A stretch of 64,000 bases of DNA from contig CM068832.1 in assembly GCA_028554795.2 (NCBI GenBank), positions 84,673,049 to 84,737,048 of the forward strand, given 5' to 3'. Under the pieces are notes generated by a model, which saw only the letters and a list, made by a program, of their open reading frames with translations, was not told the origin of the DNA and did no database searches. The translations under genes were made by a program, and so were the position numbers. The stretch comes from Sinohyriopsis cumingii. Its lineage: Eukaryota > Mollusca > Bivalvia > Unionida > Unionidae. Shown in pieces: positions 63,834 to 64,000 of the stretch (position 1 is the stretch's first letter; each line of letters opens with the position of its first letter).

Positions 63834-64000
63834 AGTGTCTGGAATGTCACTTGTGACACGAAAACAAACAAGACGGGAGTTTATATACTTTTTTCAGAAC
63901 ACGTTTATTGAATGTTTCAAACATGAATACGAAAGACGAAAAAAATACATAAAAGCCAAAGGCTTAAGTACAAGGATAAAAGGCACATGATAACCATTAA

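Larger units (their letters stand above)
1..64000. repeat. Head-to-tail tandem array of a 21.15-kb unit (Polinton + host spacer)
   Basis: The first bases recur at 21155, 42298 and 63447 in the same orientation, and every gene recurs with offsets of 21,154, 21,143 and 21,149. Units are nearly identical but not clonal: scattered substitutions, single-base indels and a TC microsatellite of 18, 14 and 15 repeats separate them. Both edges fall inside the packaging ATPase region, so the true array is longer than the window. A real tandem amplification fits best; an assembly repeat artefact cannot be excluded from sequence alone. Confidence 0.97.
53063..64000. mobile_element. Maverick/Polinton element E4 (left part; right part outside window)
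   Basis: Contains the left TIR through the ATPase gene. Polymerase and right TIR lie beyond the window. Confidence 0.93.

Overview
The window is animal nuclear DNA, most likely from a lophotrochozoan such as a bivalve mollusc. That guess rests on pieces of a STAND-type NTPase/ankyrin gene of the kind expanded in molluscs; the species cannot be read from the sequence. The whole window is one head-to-tail tandem array. A unit of about 21.15 kb repeats with offsets of 21,154, 21,143 and 21,149 bases, so it holds three unit lengths plus about 0.55 kb. Both window edges cut a unit, so the array continues on both sides.

Each unit has two parts. (1) A Maverick/Polinton, a virus-like DNA transposon related to adintoviruses, about 17.7 kb long. 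It has 5'-AG...CT-3' ends, terminal inverted repeats (TIRs) and a 6-bp target duplication GTTGAC. Two complete elements are present (E2 10772-28484, E3 31915-49630) and two cut ones (E1 1-7332, E4 53063-64000). (2) A host spacer of about 3.43 kb (7333-10771, 28485-31914, 49631-53062) carrying a broken STAND NTPase/ankyrin gene. The P-loop exon lies to the left of each element and its in-frame continuation lies to the right. So one Polinton inserted once into this gene, and element plus flank were then amplified in tandem.

Element order, left to right: left TIR; three small coiled-coil genes (-) with shared promoter boxes and histone-like 3' ends; a 160-aa acidic protein (-); a virion block (-) of major capsid protein, small basic protein, minor capsid/penton protein and a two-helix membrane protein; integrase with chromodomain (-); three Polinton-type small proteins (-); packaging ATPase (-); a small Cys-rich ORF (-); protein-primed DNA polymerase B (-); a zinc-knuckle gene (+) divergent from the polymerase; a divergent pair of a 185-aa Q-rich coiled-coil gene (-) and a 76-aa Arg-rich gene (+); right TIR. 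I find no adenain-type cysteine protease.

The copies look unable to move by themselves. Polymerase, integrase, ATPase, minor capsid and several small genes carry the same stops and frameshifts in every copy, so the damage predates the amplification. Major capsid, the 141-aa basic protein, the membrane protein and the 104-aa protein are open in every copy.

The most unusual feature is that five genes of the element are followed by a replication-dependent histone mRNA 3' signal: a 16-nt stem-loop, ACCCA, then a purine-rich downstream element. Two of these signals lie inside the TIRs. The 185-aa/76-aa pair also has a divergent promoter with TATA, ATTGG and TGACGTCA motifs, like a histone gene pair. 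This suggests a virus-like element that ties part of its expression to the S-phase histone mRNA machinery.
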